Part shown: positions 25,089 to 34,500 of the stretch, in pieces
Position numbering within the stretch: the stretch's first letter is position 1
Layout of the letters: every line of letters begins with the position of its first letter
Position numbers and translations under genes: made by a program
Notes under the pieces: generated by a model
The model's input: only the letters and a program-made list of their open reading frames with translations
Database searches by the model: none
Told to the model about the DNA's origin: nothing
From: Nonomuraea maritima
Lineage (GTDB): Bacteria; Actinomycetota; Actinomycetes; Streptosporangiales; Streptosporangiaceae
DNA: 64,000 nt
Assembly (NCBI RefSeq): GCF_900100395.1
Contig: NZ_FNFB01000001.1
Location: 62,001 to 126,000 of the forward strand
Direction of reading: 5' to 3'

Positions 25089-26582
25089 TCACCCGGACGG
25101 CCCCATGGCTCGCAGAGCCAGGAAGAAATCCACCCGGTCGGCCATCGTGGACATGTCCCGGCCGGTCAGCTCCTCGATCCTGCGGACGCGGTAACGCACG
25201 GTGTTGACGTGCACGTGCAGCCGTTCGGCGCAGGCGTGCCACGAGCCGGCGCAGTCGAGGAAGACGCCCAGCGTGCGCACCAGGCCCGACTGGTGCCGGC
25301 GGTCGTAGTCGATCAGCGGCGACAGCAGCCGGGCCGCGAACGAGCTCCGTACGTCGCCCGGCACCGCCGCCAGCAGCAGCACGTACGTGTAGATCTCGTC
25401 GCTCGTCACCACGCCGCCCGACCGCGCCTCGGCCAGCCGCCGCGCGTGGCCCGCCTCCTCGACCCCGCCCCTGAGCGCGTCCGCGCCGGTCAGCGCCCCG
25501 CTCAGCCCCACGCACAGGTGGGTGTCGGGCAGCGCCGCCAGCACCCGCGCGCCCGCGCGCAGGTGCGCGGCCAGCTCGGCGGCGGTGCGCCCGCGCAGCG
25601 GCACGACGGCCACCGCGCCGTCGGCGCCGGCCGCCGAGACGACCTCGCGTCCCAGCAGTTCCTCGACCACCTGGCCGCCGAGCGTGGCGGGGCCGGGCCC
25701 CCTGGTCGCGCCCGGCCGCCGGGCCGCGGCGCTGACGACCGCGTACGGCTCCGCCGCGTCGATCCCGCACGTGCGCAGCCGGGCGTTCAGCTCGGCGGCA
25801 CCGGCCTCGGCGAGCGCGGCCGAGACGAGCTGCTCGGTCAGGCGGCGCTCGACCCGGCGGCCCTCGTCCGTACGGCCGCGCGCGAGGACCACGCAGGCGG
25901 CCAGCTCGAAGCCGACGTCGGCGCGGTCCGTCAGGTCGCCGTCGCACACGAGGGCCCAGCCCGCGGCGCGGTGGCCGCGACCGACCGCGAAGATCGTGTG
26001 GTCGCCGACGCGGGCGGGCAGCCGCGGGGCCGTCAGGTACGCCTTCGCCAGCCGTACCGGATCGTCGGCCGCGCCCACGATCAGCTCGCCCGCGCTGGAC
26101 AGCACCGCGCCCGTGACCCCCAGCTCGGAGGCGGTGAGCCGGAACAGCTCGGCGAGCCCGGCGCCCTCGGCCAGGGCGGTGACCAGCGTACGGTGGCGGG
26201 CGAGGGCGGCGCGCACGTCGCCCGCGAGGCGTGGCGCCACCCGTTCTGCGAGCGTGCGGAACGACACCTCCGTCGGCACCTCGATCAGCGGCAGCCCGGC
26301 GGCCCTGCAGGCGGACACCAGGTCGTCGGGCACGTGGCCGAGCCAGGCCTGGCCGGCACCGAGCGCCGCGACCCCCGCCGCGGCCAGCGCGGCCACGAAA
26401 CGCGGTGAGTCGTCGGCGTCGTGCCGCCACAGCAGGCCGGTCAGCACCAGCTCGCCGCCGCCGAGATAGCGCCCCGGCTCGGGCAGGTCGGTGATGTGGA
26501 CGCCGGTGAACTCGCGGTCGGGATCTCCGGTGAGCAGCGTGAGCCGCAGGCCGTCGATGGCGAGCAGGTCGGAGAGCCGCAC
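25089..26582 (-). CDS. pucR: PucR-family transcriptional regulator of purine catabolism
   Basis: 497 residues. N-terminal PucR domain (~1-125: LSDLLAIDGLRLTLLTGD, VHITDLPEPGRYL), a central GGDEF-like region, and the C-terminal CdaR-type helix-turn-helix (HACAERLHVHVNTVRYRVRR, then IEELTGRDMSTM). In Bacillus, PucR controls purine use; here it is divergent from a xanthine dehydrogenase subunit and a purine permease. GTG 26582 is chosen because a perfect TATATT (26595-26590) ends seven bases before it, giving a leaderless mRNA; the frame can be extended 10 codons upstream but would then include that -10 element. Confidence 0.85.
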   Translation of the reverse strand: MRLSDLLAIDGLRLTLLTGDPDREFTGVHITDLPEPGRYLGGGELVLTGLLWRHDADDSPRFVAALAAAGVAALGAGQAWLGHVPDDLVSACRAAGLPLIEVPTEVSFRTLAERVAPRLAGDVRAALARHRTLVTALAEGAGLAELFRLTASELGVTGAVLSSAGELIVGAADDPVRLAKAYLTAPRLPARVGDHTIFAVGRGHRAAGWALVCDGDLTDRADVGFELAACVVLARGRTDEGRRVERRLTEQLVSAALAEAGAAELNARLRTCGIDAAEPYAVVSAAARRPGATRGPGPATLGGQVVEELLGREVVSAAGADGAVAVVPLRGRTAAELAAHLRAGARVLAALPDTHLCVGLSGALTGADALRGGVEEAGHARRLAEARSGGVVTSDEIYTYVLLLAAVPGDVRSSFAARLLSPLIDYDRRHQSGLVRTLGVFLDCAGSWHACAERLHVHVNTVRYRVRRIEELTGRDMSTMADRVDFFLALRAMGPSG

Positions 26583-26589
26583 TTGGAGG

Positions 26590-26595
26590 AATATA
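26590..26595 (-). promoter_or_regulatory. -10 element of the pucR-type gene
   Basis: TATATT on the minus strand, seven bases before the GTG start. No good -35 match at 17-18 bp. The 95-bp gap to the xanthine dehydrogenase gene must also hold that gene's promoter. Confidence 0.5.
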
Positions 26596-26677
26596 CAAGC
26601 CGGGCCGGTCAACCGCTGACCTGGATTTCACGCCGGGCGCATAGGTCGGGCCGCGGCCGCGGTGCTCTACTCGGAGG

Positions 26678-28909
26678 ATGACGGAGACGGTGCCGCCTCC
26701 GGCGGCGACAGGAACAGCGGCGGACCAGGGCGTCGGCGCCAGCGCCCGGCGGCCCGACGCCACGCTGAAGGTCACCGGCGAGTTCGCCTACGCCTCGGAC
26801 CTGTGGCTCGACGGCATGGTGTGGGGCGTGACGCTGCGCAGCCCGCACCCGTCGGCGTGGATCCGCTCGATCGACGTGGGCCCGGCGCTGGCGATGCCCG
26901 GGGTGCTCGCCGTCCTGACGCACGAGGACGTGCCGGGCGACAAGCGCTACGGCCTCGACGTCAGGGACCAGCCGGTGCTCGCCGCCGGCGAGGTCCGCTA
27001 CCAGGGCGAGCCGGTGGCGGTCGTGGCGGCCGACCATCCGGAGACGGCCAGGCGCGCGGCCGCCGCCGTCGTGGTCGGCTACGAGCCGCGCGAGGCGGTC
27101 ACCGACCCCCGCCTGTCCCTGGACGTCGTCAGGCACCAGCCGATCCGCCGGGGCGACACGTTCGAGGCCGAGGTCGTCGTCACGGGCGAGTACGAGGTCG
27201 GCATGCAGGACCAGGCGCCCCTCGGCACCGAGTCGGGCCTCGCCGTGCCGGCCGAGGACGGCGGTGTCGACCTGTACGTCGCCACCCAGTGGCTGCACGT
27301 CGACCGCGACCAGATCGCCCCCTGCCTGGGCCTGCCGCCCGAGAAGATCCGTCTGACGCTGGCGGGCGTGGGCGGCGCGTTCGGCGCCCGCGAGGACCTG
27401 TCGATGCAGATCCACGCCTGCATGCTGGCCCTGCGCCTGAACCGCCCGGTCAAGATGGTCTACGGCCGCGAGGAGTCGTTCTTCGGCCACGTGCACCGGC
27501 ATCCGGCCCGCATGCGTTACGAGCACGGCGCCACGCGCGACGGCCGGATCGTCTACGTCAAGGCGGAGCTGCTGCTGGACGGAGGCGCGTACTGCTCCAC
27601 CAGCCCGGCCGTGGTCGGCAACGCCGCCTCGCTCGGCGTGGGCCCTTACGAGGTGCCGAACGTGCGTCTCGACGCCACGGGCGTCTACACCAACAACCCA
27701 CCGTGCGGGGCGATGCGCGGCTTCGGCGCGGTGCAGGCGTGCTACGCGTACGAGTCGCAGATGGACCGCCTGGCCGAGGCGTGCGATCTGTCACCGGTCG
27801 AGATCCGGCTGCGCAACGCCGTCACGCAGGGCTCGCGCCTGTCGACCGGGCAGGTGATCGACTCCCCTGCGCCGCTCGCCGAGATGCTGCGGCAGCTCGA
27901 CGCCATGCCGCTGCCGCAGCCGCCCCCCGCCGCCGCGGCGCCTGACCTGCGGCTGCTGCCGGGCGGCGTCTCCCAGACCACCCGGGGCGAGTCCGTACGC
28001 CGGGGCGTCGGCTACGGCGTGGGCATCAAGAACATCTGCTTCTCCGAGGGCTTCGACGACTACTCGACGGCCAGGGTGCGTGCCGAACTCGTCGGCGGTG
28101 AGCCGCGCGTCACCGTGCACACCGCGGCGGCCGAGGTGGGTCAGGGGCTCGTGACCGTGCAGGCCCAGATCGCCCGTACCGAGCTGGGCATCGAGGACGT
28201 CGTCGTGGCGGCGGCCGACACCTCGGTCGGCTCGGCGGGCTCCTCGTCGGCCTCGCGGCAGTCGTACGTGACGGGCGGGGCGGTCAAGGCGGCTTGCGAG
28301 GCGGTGCGCGACCGGTTCAAGGGGCTGTCGCCGCGCGAGGCGCTCGCCGCGTTCGGGCCGATCGAGGAGACGCGCGAGTACCGGCACCGGCCGACGTACC
28401 CGCTGGACCCGCGCTCCGGGCAGGGCGACTCGCACACCCAGCTCGCGCTGTGCGTGCACCGGGCCGTCGTGGACGTGGACGTGGAGCTCGGCCTGGTGAA
28501 GGTGGTCGAGCTGGCGGCCGTGCAGGACGTGGGGCGGATACTCAACCCGCAGGCGCTGGAGGGCCAGATCCACGGCGGCAGCGCGCAGGGGCTCGGGCTG
28601 GCGCTGATGGAGGAGATCCAGGTCCGCGACGGCCGGGTGCTGAACCCGTCGTTCACCGACTACCTCATCCCCACCATCCTCGACATGCCGCCCATGCAGC
28701 TCAAGATCCTGGAGTTTCCTGACCCGTCGGCGCCGTACGGGCTGCGCGGCGCGGGCGAGCCGCCGACGCTGTCGGCCACCCCCGCCATCGCCGCCGCGGT
28801 GCGCGCGGCGACAGGGCTACGGTTGACGCGCGTTCCGATCAGGCCGGAAGATATCGCCTTGTCCGATGACGGCTCTCCAGAGGGGGCACCCGATGTCCAG
28901 CGCGCATGA
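26678..28909 (+). CDS. Xanthine dehydrogenase, molybdenum-cofactor subunit
   Basis: 743 residues. Oxidises hypoxanthine and xanthine to urate. N-terminal a/b hammerhead domain (SARRPDATLKVTGEFAYASD to about residue 125), then the molybdopterin-binding domain: AGVGGAFGARED, PPCGAMRGFGAVQ, EVGQGLVTVQAQIA, and the catalytic glutamate in GLRGAGEPPT near residue 690. The partner FAD and 2Fe-2S subunits that normally precede it are absent here; PucR is directly upstream instead. They may be encoded elsewhere, or this protein may serve another hydroxylase. The end overlaps the EF-hand gene start by 17 bp. Confidence 0.9.
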   Translation: MTETVPPPAATGTAADQGVGASARRPDATLKVTGEFAYASDLWLDGMVWGVTLRSPHPSAWIRSIDVGPALAMPGVLAVLTHEDVPGDKRYGLDVRDQPVLAAGEVRYQGEPVAVVAADHPETARRAAAAVVVGYEPREAVTDPRLSLDVVRHQPIRRGDTFEAEVVVTGEYEVGMQDQAPLGTESGLAVPAEDGGVDLYVATQWLHVDRDQIAPCLGLPPEKIRLTLAGVGGAFGAREDLSMQIHACMLALRLNRPVKMVYGREESFFGHVHRHPARMRYEHGATRDGRIVYVKAELLLDGGAYCSTSPAVVGNAASLGVGPYEVPNVRLDATGVYTNNPPCGAMRGFGAVQACYAYESQMDRLAEACDLSPVEIRLRNAVTQGSRLSTGQVIDSPAPLAEMLRQLDAMPLPQPPPAAAAPDLRLLPGGVSQTTRGESVRRGVGYGVGIKNICFSEGFDDYSTARVRAELVGGEPRVTVHTAAAEVGQGLVTVQAQIARTELGIEDVVVAAADTSVGSAGSSSASRQSYVTGGAVKAACEAVRDRFKGLSPREALAAFGPIEETREYRHRPTYPLDPRSGQGDSHTQLALCVHRAVVDVDVELGLVKVVELAAVQDVGRILNPQALEGQIHGGSAQGLGLALMEEIQVRDGRVLNPSFTDYLIPTILDMPPMQLKILEFPDPSAPYGLRGAGEPPTLSATPAIAAAVRAATGLRLTRVPIRPEDIALSDDGSPEGAPDVQRA

Positions 28910-29126
28910 AGCGGCCGAGGCGGAGTTCAAGCGCTTCGACGCCGACGGAGACGGCCTGCTGACCGCCGACGAGATCAGGGCGGCCAACGACGCGCTGGGC
29001 GGACAGGGCGCGGCGGAGAGCGAGATCGAGGCGTTCATCGCGGCGGCCGACAGCGACGGCGACGGCATGATCGAGCTGGCCGAGTTCGTCGCGCTCGTCG
29101 GCCACGGGCGTCACGAGAAGGCGTGA
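28893..29126 (+). CDS. EF-hand calcium-binding protein (calerythrin/CabC-like, two EF-hands)
   Basis: 77 residues. Two canonical loops: DADGDGLLTADE (16-27) and DSDGDGMIELAE (53-64), each with Asp/Gly at the usual positions and a closing Glu, separated by one helix pair. A small intracellular calcium sensor or buffer of a type common in actinomycetes. ATG 28893 has GAGGGGG about six bases upstream and lies inside the end of the xanthine dehydrogenase gene, so the two are co-transcribed; why a calcium protein sits in a purine operon is unclear. Confidence 0.85.
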   Translation: MSSAHEAAEAEFKRFDADGDGLLTADEIRAANDALGGQGAAESEIEAFIAAADSDGDGMIELAEFVALVGHGRHEKA

Positions 29127-29262
29127 TCTCGGCCCCCACCCGGCGGGAGCCGGCGCCCCGCCGTTAGGCTCTTCAGCGAGCCAGGCACTGGGGTGGCGCT
29201 CGCGGCTGCCTTCTGACCCCACCGGCCACACCCCCACTGTTCCACGAGGGGGGTTTGAGTCG

Positions 29263-30642
29263 GTGCTCGACAGGTTCTTCGAGCTGACCGCGCGCGGCAC
29301 CACTGTCGGCCGCGAGGTGCGCGGCGGCGTGACCACGTTCATGGCGATGGCGTACATCGTCCTGCTCAACCCGCTCATCCTCGCGGGCGCCACGGACGTC
29401 ACCGGCGCGCGGCTGTCGATCGCCCAGCTGACCACGTCCACGGCGCTGGCCGCGGCCGTCTCGACAGTGCTCATGGCCGTCGTCGGCAACGCTCCGTTCG
29501 GGCTGGCCGCCGGGCTCGGCCTCAACGCCGTCGTGGCCTACCAGGCCGCGCCGTTCATGACCTGGGCCGAGGCCATGGGGCTGGTGGTGCTGGAAGGCAT
29601 CGTGATCATCGTGCTGGCGGTCACCGGGCTGCGCACGCTCATCATGAACGCCATCCCGCTGGCGCTCAAACACGCGATCAGCGTGGGCATCGGGCTGTTC
29701 ATCGCGCTGATCGGGCTCGTGGACGCGGGCTTCGTCAGCCGCGGCAGCGGCACGCCCGTCCAGCTCGGCGCGACCGGCCACCTCACGGGCTGGCCGGTCG
29801 CGATGTTCTGCTTCGGCCTGCTCCTCATGATCGCCCTGTACGTCCGCCGGACGCCGGGCGCGATCCTCATCAGCATCGTGGTCACCGCCGCCCTGTGCGT
29901 GCTGGTGAACGCGGTGGCCAAGGTCCCGGCCGGCTCGTGGGGGGTGGTGACGCCCCGCGTGCCGGAAAGGCTCGTCGCCGCGCCCGACTTCGGGCTGCTG
30001 GGCGCGTTCGACCTGTTCGGCGGCTTCGCGCGGGCGGGGGTGCTCACCGCCACCGTGGTGCTGTTCACGCTGGTGCTGTCGGGCCTGTTCGACGCGATGG
30101 GCACGATCATCGGGGTCAGTGACGAGGCCGGTCTCGTGGACCGGCAGGGACAGGTGCCCCGGCTGGGCCGGATCCTCACCGTGGACGGCGTCGCCGGCGT
30201 GATCGGCGGCGTGTCCAGCTCATCGGCCAACACGATCTTCGTCGAGTCGGCCACCGGCGTGGGCGAGGGCGCCCGCACCGGGCTCGCGAGCGTCGTGACC
30301 GGCGCGTTGCTGGCGCTGACGCTGCTGTTCACCCCGCTGGCGGAGGTCGTGCCCGCCGCCGCGGCGGCCCCCGCGCTGGTGCTCGTGGGGGCGCTCATGA
30401 TGACGCAGAGCAGGAACGTCCCCTGGCACGACCTCGACGTCGCGGTGCCGGCGTTCGTGACGATCGCGCTGATGCCGTTCACGTACTCGATCACCAACGG
30501 CGTGGGGGCGGGCGTGATCGTCTACACGCTCGTCAAAGCGGCCAGGGGGCGGTACTCGGAGGTCCCGTGGTTGCTGTGGCTGGTCTCGCTGCTGTTCCTC
30601 TGCTACTTCGGCATCGAGGTGCTGGAGGGGGTGTTCGGCTAG
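29263..30642 (+). CDS. NCS2/AzgA-type purine permease
   Basis: 459 residues, ~14 membrane segments. Matches guanine/hypoxanthine permeases of the AzgA branch: [20 protein letters not shown] at the start, [14 protein letters not shown] in helix 3 with the family Asn, [35 protein letters not shown] (helix 8 substrate site), and [21 protein letters not shown] 29263 is preceded by GAGGGGGG. Together with PucR and xanthine dehydrogenase it forms a purine uptake and oxidation locus. It ends four bases into the convergent gene. Confidence 0.9.
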   Translation: MLDRFFELTARGTTVGREVRGGVTTFMAMAYIVLLNPLILAGATDVTGARLSIAQLTTSTALAAAVSTVLMAVVGNAPFGLAAGLGLNAVVAYQAAPFMTWAEAMGLVVLEGIVIIVLAVTGLRTLIMNAIPLALKHAISVGIGLFIALIGLVDAGFVSRGSGTPVQLGATGHLTGWPVAMFCFGLLLMIALYVRRTPGAILISIVVTAALCVLVNAVAKVPAGSWGVVTPRVPERLVAAPDFGLLGAFDLFGGFARAGVLTATVVLFTLVLSGLFDAMGTIIGVSDEAGLVDRQGQVPRLGRILTVDGVAGVIGGVSSSSANTIFVESATGVGEGARTGLASVVTGALLALTLLFTPLAEVVPAAAAAPALVLVGALMMTQSRNVPWHDLDVAVPAFVTIALMPFTYSITNGVGAGVIVYTLVKAARGRYSEVPWLLWLVSLLFLCYFGIEVLEGVFG

Positions 30643-31733
30643 CGGATGTCGGCGCTGTTGCAGGCCACGCCGTTGTTGTCGAGGTCGGGGTACCACGCGT
30701 ACTCGACGTGGACGCCCTTGGTGTAGGGGCCGTCGCCGGCGGCCACGGCCTCCTTGCAGGAGGGGTAGCGCCTGTCGGGGACGCGGCCGGAGCCGGTCGC
30801 CCCTGTCCCCCCGGCGGTCGTCCCACCGGTCCCGATTCCGGTGCCGGTATTGGAGCCGGTCCCCGTATTGGTGCCCGTTCCCGGGTTGGTACCGGTTCCG
30901 TGGTTGGTGCCCGTTCCGGGGTTGGTACCGGTCCCCGTATTGGTGCCGGTTCCCCCGTTGGTGCCGGTTCCCCCGTTGGTGCCGGTTCCTCCGTTCGTAC
31001 CGGTTCCCGGGTTGGTGCCCGTTCCCGTATTGGCACCGGTTCCCGGGTTGGTGCCCGTTCCGGAGTTGGTGCCGGTCCCCGTGTTGGCGCCTGTGTCGGG
31101 GGTGCTGGTGGAGGGGGTGCTGGTGTCGCCGAGGAGGCGGGCGGCGAGGGCGGTGGCCTCGTCCTCGGTGAAGCCCGCGACGCTCAGGCTGTCGCCGTCC
31201 ATCCCCTGGGTGACGACGGGCGCGACGAGGACGGTCTTCGGCTGCGCGGGGTCCTCGGGGGCGAGCACGACCGCGACCTGGCGCTGCTCGGGCGCGAGCT
31301 CGTCGATGAGCTCCACGAGGCGCTCCTTGAACCCGGGCGCGATCGCGATGCGCACGGAGTAGGTGCCGTCCTTCTCCCGTACGGATTCGACCCGCTGCAC
31401 CGCGGCGACCGTGACGCCGTCCTCCAGGAGGTAGCAGGTGCGCTGCTCCTCGTCGAGGACGGCGGGCTCACCGGGGCAGGGCGCGGGCTTGGTGTCACGC
31501 ACCGGCGCGAAGTGGATGGGCACCGCCAGCCGCTGCGGCGGCGTGCCGCCGAACAGCGGCGCGTCGGGGTTCCTCGTCATGAGCACCGCGACCGTGCCCG
31601 CCACACCGGCCACGATCACGACGAGGACGAGCGAGACGATCAGCACGATGGTGGTGAGTCTGCTGGCCTTCGGCTCTCCCGGGTCCGCGGTCGTCCGCGG
31701 CTCTTCGGGCATGTCCATCGATGACGATCCCAT
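30639..31733 (-). CDS. Membrane-anchored protein with SecD-head-like domain, hexapeptide repeat and Excalibur domain
   Basis: 364 residues. Cytoplasmic tail, one helix (~28-52: [20 protein letters not shown]), then an extracellular domain with [34 protein letters not shown] and [14 protein letters not shown], which follows the SecDF P1-head pattern (NRLAIVLDGKV...NFT.EEA..LA). Residues ~217-300 are 14 copies of N-x-G-T-G-T, a flexible spacer. The C-terminus is an Excalibur domain ([24 protein letters not shown]), a calcium-binding module of cell-surface proteins. SecD itself is far larger, so this is not a translocase; a surface or wall-associated role is inferred. Confidence 0.8.
   Translation of the reverse strand: MGSSSMDMPEEPRTTADPGEPKASRLTTIVLIVSLVLVVIVAGVAGTVAVLMTRNPDAPLFGGTPPQRLAVPIHFAPVRDTKPAPCPGEPAVLDEEQRTCYLLEDGVTVAAVQRVESVREKDGTYSVRIAIAPGFKERLVELIDELAPEQRQVAVVLAPEDPAQPKTVLVAPVVTQGMDGDSLSVAGFTEDEATALAARLLGDTSTPSTSTPDTGANTGTGTNSGTGTNPGTGANTGTGTNPGTGTNGGTGTNGGTGTNGGTGTNTGTGTNPGTGTNHGTGTNPGTGTNTGTGSNTGTGIGTGGTTAGGTGATGSGRVPDRRYPSCKEAVAAGDGPYTKGVHVEYAWYPDLDNNGVACNSADIR
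30834..31085 (-). repeat. 18-bp in-frame tandem repeat encoding (NxGTGT)14
   Basis: Fourteen adjacent 18-bp units with variable second codon (Thr, Ser, Pro, Gly, His). Third-base differences between units show it is not a very recent expansion. Likely to vary in copy number between strains. Confidence 0.85.
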
Positions 31734-31869
31734 CTCGACGTTCGGGCTGCCGGTGAGCCTATCGAGGAGTGGTCATCCCGGGGTAATCAACCGGGCATTC
31801 CTCTCGCTTCACCAGAAAACTGGGGATTGCGCAGGAAGGATCTCATGCCTGCTGGGAACTGGTGACGTC

Positions 31870-32985
31870 ATGAAGGTCGGTGTGCCACGAGAGGTCAAGA
31901 ACAGCGAGTACCGCGTTGCGCTGACGCCCGCGAGCGTCCACGAACTGGTACGCCACGGCCACCGCGTCCTCGTCGAGCGCGACGCGGGCACCGGCTCCGC
32001 CATCCCCGACGAGTTCTTCACCGCCGCGGGCGCCGTCGTGGTGCCCGACGCCGACGAGCTCTGGGGCACGTCCGACCTGGTGATGAAGGTCAAGGAGCCG
32101 ATGCCGGAGGAGTACCACCGGCTGCGCCCTGGGCTGGTGCTGTTCACCTACCTGCACCTGGCCGCGTCCGCGAGCTGCACGCGGGCGCTGCTCGAGTCCG
32201 GCTGCACCGCGGTCGCCTACGAGACCGTGCAGACCGCCGACGGCGCACTGCCGCTGCTCGCGCCCATGTCGGAGGTGGCCGGACGGCTCGCGCCGCAGGT
32301 GGGCGCGTACCACCTGATGAGCTCGGGCGGCGGCAGGGGTGTGCTCGTGGGCGGGGTGTCCGGCGTGCGCGCGGCCGAGGTCGTGGTGATCGGCGCCGGG
32401 GTCTCCGGCATGAACGCCGCCGCCATCGCCCTCGGCATGCAGGCCGAGGTGCTGCTGCTCGACAGGAACATCGACAAGCTGCGCCAGGCCGACCTGATCT
32501 ACCAGGGCCACTGCCAGACGGTGGCGTCCAACACGCTGGAGATCGAGCGCGCGGTGCTCGACGCCGACCTGGTCATCGGCGCGGTGCTGGTGCCGGGCGC
32601 GCGGGCGCCGAAGCTGATCAGCAACGACCTGGTCAGCCGGATGAAGCCGGGTTCGGTGCTGGTCGACATCTCGATCGACCAGGGCGGCTGCTTCGAGGAC
32701 TCACGGCCCACGACGCACGAGGAGCCGACGTTCCGGGTGCACGACTCGGTCTTCTACTGCGTGGCCAACATGCCAGGGGCCGTGCCGCACACCTCGACGT
32801 ACGCCCTGACGAACGTGACGCTGCCGTACGCGCTGGCCATGGCCGAGCTGGGGTGGCGGGAGGCGATGCGCGCGGACCCGGCGCTGGCGCTCGGGCTCAA
32901 CACCCACCGCGGCCGGGTGGTCAGCCCGCCGGTCGCCGCGGCGCACGGCCTGGAGTGGACGCCTCTGGAGGACGTGCTGCGCTGA
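31870..32985 (+). CDS. ald: Alanine dehydrogenase
   Basis: 371 residues, the family's exact usual length. Interconverts L-alanine and pyruvate plus ammonia with NAD. Starts MKVGVPREVKNSEYRVALTP; catalytic lysine in LVMKVKEPMPEEY, histidine in FTYLHLAAS, Rossmann motif VVVIGAGVSGMNAAAIALG, and NMPGAVPHTSTYALTN near the end. ATG 31870 is fixed by the conserved N-terminus; only a weak purine run precedes it. Single gene with a strong hairpin terminator nine bases after the stop. Confidence 0.95.
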   Translation: MKVGVPREVKNSEYRVALTPASVHELVRHGHRVLVERDAGTGSAIPDEFFTAAGAVVVPDADELWGTSDLVMKVKEPMPEEYHRLRPGLVLFTYLHLAASASCTRALLESGCTAVAYETVQTADGALPLLAPMSEVAGRLAPQVGAYHLMSSGGGRGVLVGGVSGVRAAEVVVIGAGVSGMNAAAIALGMQAEVLLLDRNIDKLRQADLIYQGHCQTVASNTLEIERAVLDADLVIGAVLVPGARAPKLISNDLVSRMKPGSVLVDISIDQGGCFEDSRPTTHEEPTFRVHDSVFYCVANMPGAVPHTSTYALTNVTLPYALAMAELGWREAMRADPALALGLNTHRGRVVSPPVAAAHGLEWTPLEDVLR

Positions 32986-32993
32986 ACAGGAAA

Positions 32994-33020
32994 GGGGCCC
33001 GGCGACGCGCGCCGGACCCC
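32994..33020. terminator. Bidirectional hairpin terminator after ald
   Basis: Eleven-base stem with one mismatch (32994-33004 with 33010-33020), loop ACGCG. It lies between the convergent ald and DUF3105 genes. Confidence 0.7.
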
Positions 33021-33029
33021 CTGCCACTG

Positions 33030-33734
33030 CTACTTCTGGGTGGGCGAAGGAGCGAGAGTCTCCATCGGGACCGGCTGGTCGCCCGTGGGCTCGGGCGGCA
33101 GCGGCGCCTCGTCGGCGGTGGTCCTGATCGCGTCGGGGCCGCCGCAGACGGCGCCCGGCTCAGGCGTGTCGGCGCCGTTCTGGTAGCGCTTGATGAACGC
33201 CGCCAGCTTCGGGTCTCCCGGGTCGGTCAGGCGCAGCTGGTGGCCCCACGACGACACCATGACGGGCGACGGCAGGTTGGGGAACGGGCTCATCAGCATG
33301 TACCCGCTGTCGCCGGTGGACCCGGCGACCTCCTTCAACTGGTCGACCTGGGCCTTGGGCAGGTCGGGCCGGTAGGTGATCCACACCGCGCCGTGCTCCA
33401 GCGAGTGGACGGCGTGCTCGTTGTGAATCGGCTTCTCATAGATGTCGCACTGCTGCCAGTAGTTGTTGTGCTCGCCACCCATCGGCGGCGTCTCCTTGTA
33501 GGAGACGGTGTTCCAGACGTGCTGGCCGGCGTCGTACTTCACGCTGACCACGGCGTCGAGGTTGGTCTCTTCGGCCTGCTTGACCAGGTAGAAGCCGACC
33601 AGACCGACGAGCAGCACGACGACGAACCCTCCGGAACCCCACATGAGCAGCGCGGCTCGGCGTTCCTTGCGCTTCTGTTCGGCCCGCATCTTCTGCAGGG
33701 TCTCGCGCCTCGCCTGCGCCTTCTCCTTCGTCAT
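33030..33734 (-). CDS. DUF3105-family membrane-anchored protein
   Basis: 234 residues. Basic coiled N-terminus (QARRETLQKMRAEQKRKERR), one membrane helix (~43-63) and an extracytoplasmic DUF3105 domain with the signature GGEHNNYWQQCDIY, IHNEHAVHSLEHGAVWITY and a late SSWGHQLRL: several His and a Cys that look like a metal site. ATG 33734 follows GGAGGG. Divergent from a DUF305 gene; the two families often neighbour each other and both keep His/Met-rich sites, which hints at metal (perhaps copper) handling. Function not established. Confidence 0.8.
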   Translation of the reverse strand: MTKEKAQARRETLQKMRAEQKRKERRAALLMWGSGGFVVVLLVGLVGFYLVKQAEETNLDAVVSVKYDAGQHVWNTVSYKETPPMGGEHNNYWQQCDIYEKPIHNEHAVHSLEHGAVWITYRPDLPKAQVDQLKEVAGSTGDSGYMLMSPFPNLPSPVMVSSWGHQLRLTDPGDPKLAAFIKRYQNGADTPEPGAVCGGPDAIRTTADEAPLPPEPTGDQPVPMETLAPSPTQK

Positions 33735-33855
33735 CGTCCCTCCATCGGCGTACCAATTCCGGGTCACCCTATGCCCTCATGGCCTATGTGGAGAATAAGA
33801 GCCGCTTAAGTGGGGTAGTCCGAGCTGTCCGCCGGATGGGTACCCTGGTGGGGCC

Positions 33856-34494
33856 ATGGAAAAAGCTGTGCGGAATCCCGTCCTGGTCGCCTGCGGCGTG
33901 CTGGTGCTCGCCGTGGCCGCTGCCCTGCTGTTCGGCAGGGGCGGCACGCCCGACGACGCCTCACCGGAGGCGGGGTTCGCGCGCGACATGGCGGCTCACC
34001 ACGCCCAGGCGGTCGACATGTCCTTCATCATCAGGGACAAGGACCCCACCCCTGAGATCAGGAATCTCGCGTACGACATCATCACCACCCAGTCCAGCCA
34101 GCGCGGCATGTTCCTCGGCTGGCTGCAGTCGTGGGGGCTCAGCCAGGTGAGCGACCAGCGCCCGATGGACTGGATGAGGGTTCACGGGCACGGCGTCGGC
34201 GCGATGGCGATGGGCCCTGACGGCGCGATGCCCGGCATGGCCACGTCGCAGGAGATGACGAAGCTCAAGGAGGCGACGGGCAAGCAGGCCGAGGTTCTGT
34301 TCCTGCAGCTCATGATCCGTCACCACGAGGGTGGCGTCGAGATGGCGCAGAGCCTGCTCAAGTCGTCCACCCGTCCCGAGGTGGTCAGCATGGCCCAGAA
34401 GATCATCACCGGGCAGACCAGCGAGATCAAGCTCATGACCGAGCTGCTCCACCGGCGCGGGGCGCAGCCACTTCCGTCCATCCTGCCCCGGTAG
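33856..34494 (+). CDS. DUF305-family (ferritin-like) exported protein
   Basis: 212 residues. N-terminal membrane anchor or signal (PVLVACGVLVLAVAAALLFG), then the DUF305 four-helix fold with its two His-His motifs, FARDMAAHHAQAVDM and LMIRHHEGGVEMA, and a Met/Gly/His-rich loop between (MRVHGHGVGAMAMGP, then GAMPGM). Such residues suggest metal binding; relatives include a cyanobacterial copper-binding protein. GGTGGGG precedes the ATG. Paired divergently with DUF3105 and followed six bases later by the FAD oxidoreductase. Confidence 0.85.
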   Translation: MEKAVRNPVLVACGVLVLAVAAALLFGRGGTPDDASPEAGFARDMAAHHAQAVDMSFIIRDKDPTPEIRNLAYDIITTQSSQRGMFLGWLQSWGLSQVSDQRPMDWMRVHGHGVGAMAMGPDGAMPGMATSQEMTKLKEATGKQAEVLFLQLMIRHHEGGVEMAQSLLKSSTRPEVVSMAQKIITGQTSEIKLMTELLHRRGAQPLPSILPR

Positions 34495-34500
34495 TAGCCC

